A stretch of DNA of 64,000 nt from Vanilla planifolia (taxonomy: Eukaryota > Streptophyta > Magnoliopsida > Asparagales > Orchidaceae): assembly GCA_023846275.1 (NCBI GenBank), contig JAIUJO010000191.1, positions 744,001 to 808,000 of the forward strand. The letters run 5' to 3'. This document shows positions 37,391 to 50,900 of the stretch, piece by piece (within the stretch, counting starts at the first letter, position 1; the number at the start of each line of letters is the position of its first letter). A program made the translations under genes and the position numbers. A model generated the notes under the pieces. It worked only from the letters and a program-made list of their open reading frames with translations. It ran no database searches and had not been told where the DNA came from.

Positions 37391-40300
37391 CATATGACTG
37401 GATGAGAAGTCAATTGAACCTTATCATTTAAAAAAGAACAAGACATAACAATGTTTCTACATGTGATCCTCCAAAAGGATCATCGATGAGAGCTATGAAT
37501 GACCAAGTGATCTATGAAACCTTTTGAAGTTGATGGCTATTAATGTTGCAATCTTCCATCGCATGTGCTCTTTCTTCCATGTGGAGCTTGATGTAGTAGA
37601 GGATAAATAGTAGATTATGTTCATGTTCATGTTCATGTTCATGTGCAAATGGAGAGCAAATTTTAAGCCTCCAATGAGTCTTTTTTTGCATTACTAGGTC
37701 CACTATGTCTTAGTAATTGAACATCAAAAGAGTTTCAACAATGGATATCTTAGCTCTTGTAATGACGAAGAATGCATCCAAATATGATACATGTTGTGAA
37801 TTGTAGACTCCAGTGTACCATCAAAAGTTTGAATGCAATTTGCATCAGAGGATACAAGTGAAGGGCATACCTGCATGGGTGTAATGTGACTTATTCCTCC
37901 TTGTACCAACCTAAAACCACTAGTTTGGGTTTGGATCCCTACTGTGAAGGGAGCAATGGCACAACGTTCTATGACATGGTCTATTGAAGTGACAAAAGAT
38001 GGTGAGTTATTGATGTGGTAAGAGGTATATGCCTTCGAGCGTTGAGTTGTTGGCTAGTATAATTTGATGTTGTAACGTGACAAGTAGATGCCCCTCATAA
38101 ATCCAACTCCATGCCCTATAGTGGGGAATTGTGACACACACACTTTTAAGTGAGGCTACCCATTTAGTTAAAGAATGTAAATAAGTGGAGGAGAAGGAAC
38201 ATATGATGATTATCTTTGTAATTGTGTGGAAAATAAGATTAGCCTAATGTGGAAATCAAGAAACCTAATGCCCAAATTACAATATAAAGAGAGGTCCTTA
38301 ATGGTGGATCTTGATCAAGTCCTATAGAAGGAGGTGCTTGGGAGGGTGAGTGCCCTGTTTGGCTCATATTAAATGACTACATAAGGCATTATCGATGAGT
38401 CAGGTTATTTTGGAATGCACTCCAAATTAGGTGGTAAGTGTTGTCAAAGGAAAAATAATTAGAGGTAAATAGCAATCAAGTACCATAATGAAAAGAAGAT
38501 AAGGACTTTAAGAAGGGAATTTAGAAATACTTGAAATTGTTAAGTGGGAAGAAAATGGTAGATGGTGATGTGCATTAGCTAGATATTGAATGTCATTAGA
38601 CATTTTCTTGCACATGTCAAGAGGTTGATTACCTTGGGCAATCATGGCAACAAAAGACAAGGTGAATGTCACCTATGGAGAAATCCTTATTGTGGTTAGT
38701 CACATTGTTCACCTTGTCGAAGCTTGCATTGGTAGATGTGAAATGGTCACCACTAGTAGGCTCCTGGTCTGGCCCATCTTGAAACATCAGCAAAGTAGTC
38801 TGACATGCTTGATATTTTAAAGGTGAGTAAGCCTAGAAGGTGAAAAGAAGCTAAGTTATGGGATCCTTATTCAAGTGGTGATCCACTAAGTTATAGGATC
38901 CTTAAATGAGAGCATGTCTATCAAAACCTAAAATATGGTGAACTATTCCTAAGTAGGTCAAAGCCAGAGTAAACTCTAGTGGAGGCCTATTGTGACACTA
39001 ATATGAAATCAATCATTTGGCTTGGGTGTATGGGCAAAGGAATAATCAATCCATCGAATAGTTTGTTCCCTTAAATGTTTCCCTTAAGATAGTCAGGGCA
39101 ACAATCGGTGTTCTATCAGGTAAAGCCGTTGACTAGAAGCTTTTAGGGCTCAATGCACTTGACCTATTCTTATACATTAAATTAGTAGGATGGGTCAACT
39201 TCTTCGATGTGTTAACCTGTGCTGTAACCTAGAGCCTGCAAGCAGTGTTAATCAATTATGATAGTAATATGGTGGTCATGGAAGTTGAAATCCAAGGAGA
39301 GCATAAAAGCTCACTTGTTGGATCAACTTGTTCCAAAATAGATTACATTTGATCATGTGACCCACATTTCTTTATTCATTCAATGCAATGCCTTGATCAA
39401 TAAGAGGGTGCAATAGTCCCTAAAAAATATAAGGCATGAGACCACACAAAGCATTTGGAATTGTAGATCTTAGTGGTAGTAGACAATATTGAAATGAGAG
39501 CTTTAACAATTCAAGGGAAGAAAGGTTACACATGGATGACACTTGAAAATGGGTTAGCTAATCCTAAAAGATAGGAGAAACAATTTTGAGTGTTCCATTT
39601 GCAATGAAAATCTAAAGAACATAAAGTTAAAACTCTAAAGCTGTTATGTGGTGGTCAATAAAAATAGGAAGTTATTTAGAGACATAGCTAGGGGCCTTGG
39701 GAAGAGCAATTTTTTTGGCTTAATAACCTATCATCCTTAGAAATGGTCTTGCTAGGAGTAAGTCCAAGTGGTTGGAAGAGCACCAAATGTCGAGCCATGT
39801 CTGATGCATTCTGATGAACCTTAAAAATCTAGATGCTAGAGTTCCTTTGAGGACCAATCATACTTGTAATCACATAATGTATCCAAGGTGAATAGCCTTT
39901 CATCAATAATGAAATTAAGCAAGGGAAGCTGACAAAATGGATTCATCACTTTGGGAAAATGATTGACATAAGGAATGGTCATGAGAGTCATAGTCCCAAA
40001 CTATTTGACTGTCAGTGGATAATTCAAGCTACTTGTGCATTAACAGCATATTGATGCATGTTAACTGGTGGATGGATTTGGAGTGGCCCCTATGGGGTCA
40101 TTCCCCAAGCATTAAAAATCAACTCAAAACTGGCACGAACATAAGGAATCTGACTATTTAATCACAACAAAGCATTGTGACTGACCTTGAGGATTCTCTT
40201 ACAATGTGATTTCTACCTAGTGCTCTTATTGACAAAGTGTAGAAATTCAACCATTTCTAGGTAAATGATGGGAGTCACTATGTCTCTCTTAAGGTAACTA

Positions 40301-42215
40301 AATTTTTTATTATTTAAATTGTTATGCACATGAATAGATAAATGAGATTCCCACTATCCTTGCCTACTATTCAATAAAGCCACATTTAAGGGAATGAACT
40401 TGGTTGAATCGGTATATGTCACCTTATCAAGGCTTGCATTGGTCACACCACATGCATTGTGTTAACTAATGGGATCATTATCTACCATGACTTCAAACAT
40501 GGACCAAGAAGTCTAACATGCTTGCAAGTCTATGGGTGAGAAAGCCCAAACATTATACAAGGAAGCTAATTTGTGGTATCCTTGTTTAATGGGTGAGCCA
40601 CCAACAATCCCTTGTACTTTGTGAAGGGTTAGAGCGAGAGCAGCCCTATTGAAACATAAAAGAAGGTGAACTTTGCATGAACATGAAAATCCCAAGGAAA
40701 CTCCAGTGGAGGCCCACAATAATACTAACATGCAAATGGTTTGTTTGACTTGGGTGCAATAGTTCAAGACTAATTGAAGCATATCATACTTAGTTTCCTT
40801 AAAAGTTTCCCTCAAGATAAATTGAGCCATTGTTTGAGTTCTATTGTGTAAAGCCATTAACTAGAGTCGTTAGAGGCTTATTGCCCTGACACATTCTCGT
40901 ACCTTAAATTGGTACGAAGCCTTGGTCTCTTTGAAGAGTTGAATGAAGGAATCTAGGCTCAAAGTGTGACATTTTTTTGGTAAGTATAGCTATTAGTGTG
41001 GGATGAACTATTGTAATGTCCAACTAAGAGCTAACTTGGAGCCTACAAAGTGTGTTGGACAATTAAGAGAGTAGGACAAGGGTGTCATGGAAGTTGAAAT
41101 CTACTAAGTAGTGTTAACTCATGTTTTGAGTCAATCACTACTAAAAATTGAAAATAGTTTAGAGTTGAACCCACTCTTCCCTATTGGTGCAACACAATGC
41201 CTCGACTGGTAAGAGGGTGCAATAGTCATTATAGAATGTAAGGGACAAGTGAGTGTGAATGAGAACATTCTAGAATAAAGAGAGGAAAGTTTTATGTGAC
41301 TGACACTTGCACATTAGTCTGTTGTTCTTAAGTGATTGAGGAAACTAGTGAGAGATTACCATTTGGTATGAGCTTTTAAAGAAAGTTGAGTAAAAATTCT
41401 ATAGCTGGGATTTGGTAGTCAATGGAAATAGCTAGTAGTTCTAAGATGTAAGTGGGGTCTTCAAAAGTGTTGGCTTTTTTGCTTACTGTCAGACATAGAA
41501 ACTACTTAGCAAGAGAGAGGGCCAAGTGGATGGTAGAGAGCATATGTTGGGAGGTATTCGATGTGTGACATATTACCCTTGAGGTTTTGGAAAGTTTAGT
41601 GCCTTCAAAACCCATTCGTACTAATAACGACACCATGCCTCAAAGGTAAACAACATTTGTTTAATGGTGAATTTTAGGTAAAGGAAGTTGACAAAATGGA
41701 TTTGGAACTTTGGGAAAAGCATTGGCTCCAACGAAAGGTCATGAGGGTCCTAGCCAAAATCCATTGACTATTGGTGGACTACTCAAGCAACTCGTTCACA
41801 TAGAGTAGGTCAACGCATGTCAACTAGCAGAAAAATTTGGAGCAACCCTTATCGGGCCCTTCTTCATGCGTTGAACAATTGACTCAGAATTTGTAAAAAC
41901 TTGAGGAATCTAACTATTTAGTTATAATAAAGCACTTTGATGGGCTTTAAAGATGTTCATGAAAAGTTATTTCTTCATAGTGCTTTGAATGTTAAAGTGA
42001 AAAAATTCAACAAAACACAAGTTGACAAGGGAGTCACTATGACTATCTTAAGATAGCTAAAGCATCATGATCTCATTTGTGATGCACATGAATGGATTAA
42101 TGAGATTTTGACTATCCCTATATACTGCCTAGTGAAACCAAAACCTTGAGAATAGGCTGTGTAGAATCAATAAGGAAAGAAATCTTGCCTCAATAGGTCA
42201 ACCCAAGTAAAGCAC
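37390..42215 (+). repeat. repeat family X, copy X1, with internal tandem duplication
   Basis: The first part (37390-38690) aligns with X2 (46290-47340) and with the inverted X3. The second part occurs twice in tandem, 38690-40380 and 40380-42150, with the start of a third copy to about 42215. Matching blocks include CTTGTCGAAGCTTGCATTGG at 38722 with its counterpart at 40422, AGTGGAGGCC, GGTAAAGCC, ATGCCTTGATCAATAAGAGG at about 39385 with its counterpart at 41190, and the ends near 40330 and 42090. X2 keeps only the first 550 bp of this second part. A 114-codon - strand open frame at 40513-40857 is not conserved between the copies. Family unrecognised. Confidence 0.75.
37617..37645. repeat. 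hexamer microsatellite (TTCATG)n
   Basis: About four perfect copies of TTCATG in X1. X2 and X3 lack them at the matching position, so the expansion arose in this copy. Confidence 0.9.
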
Positions 42216-43050
42216 GATTTTAGTTAGGAGATTGATTGCGATAGAACTTCTGTTAAATGATAATGAAGGTTTCCTTGGTTGATTAATGAAAAAAATCATT
42301 TTGAACTAAAGGTTAAAAGCTCTTTTGATTCTAATTTCTAGTGTGAATACAAACTATGACAGCAAGCCCTATCGATCCTTTTGGCTTTAAAAATTTGAAG
42401 CAGAAGGAGTCAGGAAATTTACTATAAAGATAACTGGTTTGTGGTAGCCACGCATTCATAGCAATGTAGCTTTTTTATCATTTGATATTGGCTCTTTCTA
42501 TCATTATGAAGAGCAATTCATGAAGTGTTTGGCTTATTCACTCTCCAATTATGACTGTACACTAAGTTTAGACCACATTGAGCAAAGTTAGTTTTACCTA
42601 ACTGATGAATGTGTCATCCTAGTAACAATATAGTATTAGAAAAATTATTAGTTAATACAATTGTTCATTGCACTTGGCTTAAAAGCCAATGTGGTGAAGT
42701 TATCATGTGCAGGACTATGACTAAAGGTCTCTAAGTCAAAACCCAATTTTAAATGTGATTCTTAGGCCATTTGTTTACTTATTAGCAAATAGTAATGGCT
42801 TCATAGGCCAATGATACATGACCAATGGCTTGCCTTTTGTTTTAGAAAGTTCTATGATATTAACACTATAAGAAATGTCCATTAAATATGAATGATGGGT
42901 AGAATCATTTGTAGATGACATAAATTTTCAACAGGGGATAATAAGTGGTAAATTGGCCTTCCTACAATGATTCACTAAGATCTTACCATATATTGTAGTA
43001 GATTCATCCCCTAAAAGACATCGACATCATGAAAGTTTAAAAACACCCAT
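42215..43050. other. stretch between X1 and rep2, unassigned
   Basis: No open frame of note and no match to the other repeat families that I can see. Confidence 0.4.
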
Positions 43051-44820
43051 TCCTCACTTGTAGGCTTGCTTGCTTACTCACTTTCTTGCTTTCTTACTCT
43101 AAATGCTCTATTTGTTGTAATATTTCAGACAGAACTTCATATGGTAATTTGTACGAAACTTTTGCGTGATACTACTTGTGGTATAATAAGATTCATTTCG
43201 TACCCCTTGGAGGCTTCTCTTGGTGTAATGTTGAAATCCCTCAAAATGTTGTTCGCAAATCTTAAATGGTGTAATGATGGAATTATAATATTTTTCCCTT
43301 TCTACAAATTCTCGTGTTCCATTGAGACCCAACTTTGTGTCATAGTAGATTCATCACCGCAAATACAAAGTCATCACATAGGGTTGAAACATTTCTCTCG
43401 GTTGCTCACACGCATTATTAATGTAGTACCTATCATGGTTCTACATGTGTGACAAAAAGTTTCACTTTTTATATATTACTCAGCACTTCTTATTACTTGG
43501 GTATGGTGGTGGTGTCACTTAATTGGGAGATTTCCTTCTTCCTTTATGGAATTTTTGAAAATTTCAATCTACAAGGGGTAATCTTTGACATAGTATGGCT
43601 CACAAGAAACTGTAACATCGATGGTGTAATATGTACAAGGGTTTTTGAGCACAAGACAATGGCCCATGCCATGAGCTGAGGCAGTTTTGGTAAGTACAAT
43701 GCACTAGGCACAATACAACATTGTGCTTGTGAATGATAGCCAGTCCACATGCACTATTCTACATCTTTTGCTTGTGGTTTGTTGGGCTAGTGAAGTGTAA
43801 CTTTTTGGTGATTTCACATTGCTAGTAGTGGGATTTTACATTGTCAGTGAAGTGTAACCATTTTTTGTAATATGCAATCCACAAGGGGCAATGCATAGCA
43901 TAACTCGGCCCATAATGAATTGAGAATTGGATGGTGCAATTTGTGCTAGAATTTGTGCATGGGCAAAGCACTTGGTGCACTGCAACATTGTTCATGCAAC
44001 TGGAAGCCAGTCCATTTGTGCCCTACGATAACCTATGCCCATGGTGATTGGGATACTTGTTCATTTTTTAAGTTCCACTCTTCACCCTCTACATTGTGAA
44101 TTATGCTATGTAATTTTACTCATGTTGTATTGAAATTTTTGCACTTCAAAGTGTGCACTATAGTGTCCTTCCTATCCACTCTCCTATCCTTTCTAGAGTT
44201 ACATGCGGTGGTATCCCATTGTTGGGTGTGGTGTCTTTCTTGACACACTTGATTTGGTTCCTAAAATGTGTAACTCTTTTCACAATTGTCATCATTTTTT
44301 AGTACTAATGAAGGAATGAGGTGGCACATTAATGGGGACTTGACTTGGTCTAATGTCTAATTGTCAAACCTTCCTTACCACTCTGTACTTTGTTTAGTTT
44401 TTGTTTAGCTTGTTGTTGCCTCTACACGATGCGGCTTATAGTGTCAAGCCTCGCTGGCATGTTGTGTGTGCTTATGCATGTGGTGTGTAGGGGCCCAACA
44501 AATGTGACTTGTTAGTTCTAGAATTACAAGATTTTAAAGTGATTAAGTAGATGTTTCTTGATGGTTGGCCAAGTTTTGAGAACATAGTTTGCTTGCTTTC
44601 TTTTTTTTGATCTTCGAGAAAACTTTCACAGATACATACGTCAAGCTAAACATCTTCAATTTGGAAGGCATAATGCTTTTAAGTCATTTTAATGGCTGCT
44701 TAATTGGTGCATGCCATTATGAAACATTTTTATGCATATGTCACTTGAACAATACCAGGTTTAGTTTCCAAGTACAACCTATAACACCTCAACCATATGT
44801 AGTTCCTCAAAAGGTCTAGT
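43050..44820 (+). repeat. tandem repeat rep2, + orientation
   Basis: The same family as 25600-27835 but inverted. Blocks like GGGCTAGTGAAGTGTAACTT occur near 43793, with diverged forms near 43450 and 44060. 'GATGGTG.AAT.TGT.C.AG' recurs near 43620 and 43930. The non-repeated end (44478-44820) matches 26190-25880 on the other strand. The 128-codon open frame at 43066-43452 lies inside a unit and has no recognisable motif. The array stops exactly where LINE D begins. Confidence 0.65.
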
Positions 44821-46100
44821 TAAAATGAAGCTCCTTCTCCATATTCTTCCAATTCCAATACTTTTTTGTAATTCCACCACCTTTTTTTAATTTTCAAACT
44901 TCTTTAAGAGAATCCCCTCCCTTTACACTTTCTTATTATTTTTATCATATCTAAATTCATTCTATAGAGTTTTTGCACTGCTCTTTGACTCTAGGTGGTC
45001 TTATAATAGTGGATAAACTAAGATTACTTGGGACTTGGACTTACCTTTTCAAAATCTACAATTTAATCTGCGAAGAGTCACTCGGGCCATCATCTACAAC
45101 CTTGTTAATTTATGAACATTGCTTTTTATTTATATACATTTCGTCTTCCTTATGCACTCTATTTTGGTATTCACTTTATCCTAGATGAATTCCTTCTATG
45201 CCCATCATTCATGGATCAAGATGTGCTCTAATGCTTAACTTACTCTTAATCTTCCAACTTATAATGCCTACTAAACTCTACGTTTTCATATCTCAAGGAT
45301 TCACATTTGTCATCTATTGTGTTGTGATAAACATTGTCCTCAACGAAACTGCATGTTAGCTAGTTTCCTTTTAGAGAACTTTCCTTGACGTTTTTCACAT
45401 TCTCTCAAATAGTCTAGGTGCACTGTGGTTGATGAGCTACTTTAGTATTAAAGAGATGTGCAATAGTCTCCTTTGATATAATACATAATTGTGTAAGCCC
45501 ATTCATCTTTAGTCCAAAATTTAATTTGTTCAACTCTTCCACCTTCTTCCTTATCCCTATTATCATGCCCACATCACAACTAATGCTTCTTGTGTCTATA
45601 GGATTCACCATCATCATCTTCAAATGAATTCATATCATAGTAAACCTCCTCTAACTATTCAATTCTCCATATTATTCCCTATATTCCACTAAATTCAATA
45701 CCCACAATGTCAGGATCCCAAAAATTTTCTCTGATAAGGATTAGAACCACTTCGCCCATCACCCATGGATGCATGCCCAATGCCTCTAATTTTTTTGTAA
45801 TCCTTCTTGACTTCATGCCCACCATTGTTCACAACTACTCATAGGGTACTCAAAGAATTATTGATACCAGGTCCATTTCAAATTTCATTGACAACAAAAA
45901 TGTGACACAAGGAGGCCTTCCAACATGATGAACAATTTTGTCTTCCAGCAGTTCCTTCCTTCCCATACAATTTTGTCGAGCTACAATTCTATTTTCCTAA
46001 ACATATGTTCGCTTGCAATTCTAACTGCTTACCAAAGTCATTGGGTTCTGCATTAAACTTTAGGTTGCTTAACTAATAAAAGGTTGAAGCGTAAAATATA
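44820..46100 (-). mobile_element. LINE copy D: ORF1-like part only
   Basis: Colinear with 34590-36500 of LINE C: the blocks TTTTTAATTTTCAAA, ATTGCTTTTTATTT, CTTATGC.CTCTATTTTG and CTTTATC.TAGATGAA occur in the same order. The ORF1-like frame survives at 45414-45623 (69 codons). Upstream of it, a run DPDIVGIEFSG and an acidic SFEDDDGES tract can be read. No endonuclease or RT is present: after the block at 44840 the sequence changes to rep2. X2 lies directly upstream in the LINE sense. Confidence 0.65.
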
Positions 46101-47900
46101 CTCTCTCTATGGAGGTTCATGAATATAATAGAAAGACAGTACTTACATATTTTAGAAGGAGGAATTCCACAATCCCATACAAAATCAAACAAAATAGTTT
46201 GATACGCAACCCAATTATGTATAGAATTTCATTGGTGGAATTTGTGGGAAAGTTTGATGGGCCACATACCCTTCACAAAATTAATAATAACGCAATGAGA
46301 AGTCCACTGATCCTTATCATTTAGAGGAAGGAGAAGTCATAAAAGATTTTAGCAGTTCAACAAGTAGAAAGATCATTAAGGAGAGCTCTGAATGATGGAT
46401 TGATTTGTGCAACCATTGGAATTGCAATAACTATTCAATGCCACATTCTTCCATCATGTGTGAACTTGCTTCTACAGGGAGAAAATGCTGTGGTTGATAA
46501 GCAACAACCTATTGACATTATCATCCACCAAGGGAGAGCAAATATTATGCTGGCAATATGTCTATCATGTCTTTCAAGGCTTAGTCGGGCCTAAAAATTG
46601 AACATTGAACTACTAATGACAACGAATATCCTGGCTCTCAACTTGATGAAGTATGTAATGAAATGCGATTGTGAATTGTAGAATATAATGAGCCATCCAT
46701 TTTTTTAATACAAGCTACATTAGTGGATGCATAGCTAACAGAATAAGAGGTGGATAGCCCTTCAACTAATAGCATGTAGTGTTGTAGCATTAGGTTATTA
46801 CTTGCTATTAACATGGTAAGAGGTAGATGCCACCAATTGTTGTGGTGTTGGCCAATAAGAATTAACATTGTAGCAAAAAAGGTAGATGCCCCTCACAACT
46901 CCAACTCCACGCTTCATGTGTTGGAATTGTGACCCATGTTTGGTGAAGCTACCCACTGAGTTTATGAACATAAATAAGTAGAGGAGGAACTTTGAAGGAT
47001 TCTCTTTGTATGAACAAAAAAAATTGGTCAAACGCAATCTAGAAATTAGGCTACTTTAAGCACAAATGGTAGTCTAAAGCTATGTCATTGGTAATAAATT
47101 AGGACCAAGGCTCTAGAAAGGGGGTGTTAGGGAGGGAGAGTGCTCGTTTGACTCAAACCCTACTACCAAAAAAGTTGCTACAAATGAGTTCAATTTTTTG
47201 GGATGCAGCAGCACAATTTTGTTATCATCTTAAGTTAAATCGTTGTAAGAGATTGAGAACAAGCTAGTATCACAAGGGAAAGATGAAAAGTGTTTTGAAA
47301 AAAGAGTTAAAGAGTACTTGAAATTATAATGAGGTGTACCTTATTAAGGAGTGCCATGCAAGCATTACATGCATTTGTAATGGCCAAAAGGCTCCTCATC
47401 TGACCTATCTTGAAAAATAAACCAAGGAACTTAACAGGCTTGGGTGTCGACAAGTGAGCAAGCTTGGAAGGCATAAGGAAGCTAATTGGTGAGATCTTAA
47501 TTTGTGTGAGGGCATTGATAACTCAGATCTTTTGTGAAGGTTCCAAGAGATAGCATGCCATTGAGGACCTAAAACACGAAGAACTGTGTTAGAGTGAGGT
47601 GAAGCAAGTGGAAACTCTACTGTAGGCAAATAATGATGCTAAAGTGCAAGTTGCTCACCTGAGTTATGTATAAGGGCAAAAGACTAATCAAACTATCTAG
47701 TAGTTATTTTTCTCTAAAGATTTCCTCATGATAGCTTGAGCCATAGCTAGAGTTCATTCAGGTAAAGCCAATATTTCTAAGCATCAAGGGCACAATACCA
47801 TCAACATATTCTAAATCTCCAAATATATCAAAAGCTCTATCTACTTTAATGAGTTGTGCCAAGGAACCCAGGATCCAAAAGAGTCATTTATGGTAAGTAT
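46100..47900 (+). repeat. repeat family X, copy X2
   Basis: Aligns with X1 from 37400 to 39130 and with X3. Notable shared blocks are TTATCATTTAGAGGAAG at 46320, AGGTAGATGCCCCTCACAACTCCAACTCC near 46890 (in X1 at about 38090), and AGGGAGGGAGAGTGC near 47130 (in X1 near 38350). The end, GCATGCCATTGAGGACC to GGTAAAGCC, matches 38900-39120. The open frames at 46109-46324 and 46400-46594 are in the X sense; the second resembles the X3 frame at 16256-16035 (PI..I.HQ.R.N..LA.CL), so coding ancestry is possible. Family unknown. Confidence 0.7.
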
Positions 47901-50900
47901 GACATATTAAAATAAATTAGTTTTCATTATTATTTGGAATAGTTCTAAATGTTATGAATTTTTCAAATAAAAAGTTAATGACAAATTTATTTTCTCGTTC
48001 ATTCAATTTTTTTGGTGATATTCCCACTAGGCATCTATGTTTTTAGTTTTCTCTTATAAAAATTATTTTAACTTTTTAATATGTGATACTCCTTATTTAT
48101 ATTACAATTTATGCTCACCTTCAATTATTAAGAATCTTTGCGTTGATATGTTAAAACTTGGAGCACATAAATTCAAATTATAATTTTTTAAAACTTTAAA
48201 TAATCCTTAATTAGGTCTCTTTTTATTCTTTCTTTCAATTACTATGGTTTTTTGCTGGATGTACAATAAAATTGAAAACATTAATTCAAAATAAATGTTT
48301 CTTATGTTATTCAATTCATTTTAAACATTAAAAGATATCTTTTTTACCATTTTAATAATTTTTGCTTTAAGGACATTTATATTAAATAGTCAATATAAGT
48401 TTTAATGAACATTTTTCCAACACAAATGTCATGGTTTCTATGCTTTAGAATTTTAATTAACCTATTTTTTGTCGTGCCATTTATAGTTTGTTTTCATACG
48501 TTACTTTTGAACTTCAATTTAAAAATTTTCAAAAGTCTGGTATTTTGCAAATATTTTTACATACTTTTTTTCTTGAATGAAGCAAATTTTTATACTAACA
48601 TTTTAATAACAACTGAATAATAGCCTATGAACATGATGATTATAAATTTGTCTATTTTAGAATTTTGATTTTTTGCATATTTGAGTTTTTTTTATTGTAT
48701 AAATTTATTATATTTTTATTATCTCTATTGTTTAGTGCAATTCTATAAGTTTTTAATAGAAATAGATTTCACAGTAAAAATTTTATGGATTTTGCTATTA
48801 GAATTTAATTGACATTTCTTTTGTTTTCTAAACATTTTTTAGTCATAATGATTTAATATTTTGATAAATATTTTTCACCTTTTTACTTTCAATGGGAGCT
48901 TTACATTGCTAAATGATATAAAGTGCACAATAGCCAATGAATATTATTATAGAAATTTTGTGCATAAAGTCGATTCAATAAATTTAAATCCTTCATTATT
49001 GAAATTAGCTTCATAAATGACTGTGAGCGATTTTAAAAGCTTTTCATTCTGATAATTCATATGAAACTTTTATGACTTTTCGATTTTATTTAGACTTCTA
49101 ATTTTTTAAATATAGGAACAAATTGTTTATTATTATTATAAAAAGAATTATTATATATATGTATCTAATATAAGACCTTATTAAATTTTCATTCTACATT
49201 AAAAGTATTTTTATATGTTTACTTTTTGGATAAAATATTATTCATATATTATGCAAAGTTTAGTCTTTGTAAATGCTAAACTTTATTAATGGTTTATTAA
49301 GTAATTATTTATTAACACTTTCAAATAAAGTTTTTTAATTTTTTATTACTCATTAATTTAAATTTTATAATTTTTTTCTTTTTAAAGTAATTTTCATATT
49401 GTTATACTGCATAGCTATTGCATTTTTACCAAACAATAAATATATGTTTTGTATATTAATTTCTTACATATTAGTTATTTGCACTAATTTTTATTTTTTT
49501 AAATTATACAAACATATTTATTTAGGTTATAATAAAAAGAATTTTTTCGTTTTATTCTTTTATGTTTTTTTAGTCAACGCTAGTTTGTGTATGACATTTA
49601 GATTATTATGGTAATTATTTATTAAAAAAAAAACTAGTCATTAAAATTTGGATATTCAAATTTAACAAAAAACAACTAATTTTAAACTTTTTTTTAATCT
49701 TTCAAGTAAGTTACTATTTATTATTTGCTTACCAAAAAATTCTAAGGGCATTGTGCATATATTCATTAACACATTTTGTGCATTATTTTTAACAAAGATA
49801 ACCACTATGCATGCTTATGTTTTTAATTTTGAAATTTATGACCAATCTTGGATACTATATTTTTTATTTTTATGATTTGTTATTTTCATGAAACTAACTA
49901 GATAATTTATTATTTCATATTTAATATTGATTAAACAAAATAATTTTTATAGTTATATATTATGTAAATAAGATTTTAGGAAAGGCCTTCACACATAAAT
50001 ATTTTTAAATAACATTATGTGTTGGAAATCGACTATTATAACTTTATTTACCTTTTAATGTACATTAGAATATCATGCATCACAGTAATATTGAGAAAAA
50101 GTTTCTTTAAATATGTGAAATAGTTTTTACTTTTGAATAAGTTTTTCCAAATTAAATATTTTTTTATTTGGCAAAAAAATGTTTAAAATGTTTGCTATAA
50201 ATTAATAGTTTCTTAATAAAACATTCTTTATAAGTATTGGATGAAATATAGGGACATTATTAAAAAAGTTTAATTTTAAATTCATGTTTGTGTGTTAAGG
50301 TAATTTTAGATAATTAGATTATTTATATTTTGTGTATTTACTTTATTAACAAAACAAACACTCTTCGATACTAATATACTACATAAATAAATTTTTTAAA
50401 AAATATTCACACATGTAATTGTTTTATAAACAAATACTCATATATTTTGTCATATAAATTGAGATTAGAAGGCTTTGTGTAATTTAATATTCAGGAGAGT
50501 TTTCCTTAAACTTGTAAAATAAGTTTTATTTTTTCAACTTAATTAACTTTAGTTAGAAAATGTTAGAAAAACATATTTGTAAAGAAAATTTCTAAATTAT
50601 TTGAGTTAAAAAGTTTATTTAGCAACAAAAATGACTAAAATCATGGTACACAATTCCTAAGAACTATGGTTTAAAGAGGAAGAATACATCGAAGGAACAT
50701 TACTAAGAAAAATATTAGGCGACATTGAGTCATAAAAAAAGATTTAATTAATTTAGAATTTTAAACTTTTACCCATTTGCATAATGTTTTTCGAATGCAT
50801 GATTTAATAATTGTAGCATAACAAAAAATACAATAAAAAATATATAAGTAAATCAAAATAATATCATTTTTATATATTTTAACTACTAAAAAATTTTAAT

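Noticed and set aside
37512-37703. His/Glu repeat protein (EHEHEHEH) on the - strand
   Set aside because: It is the translation of the TTCATG microsatellite inside X1.
40513-40857. 114-codon - strand open frame with a helicase-like LALTLHKVQG run
   Set aside because: It resembles a helicase motif VI only by chance: the two other copies of this X segment (near 38950 and 47520) do not keep the residues or the frame, and no other helicase motif is nearby.
43066-43452. 128-codon + strand open frame as a gene
   Set aside because: It lies inside a tandem rep2 unit, is overlapped by a frame on the other strand, and has no domain.
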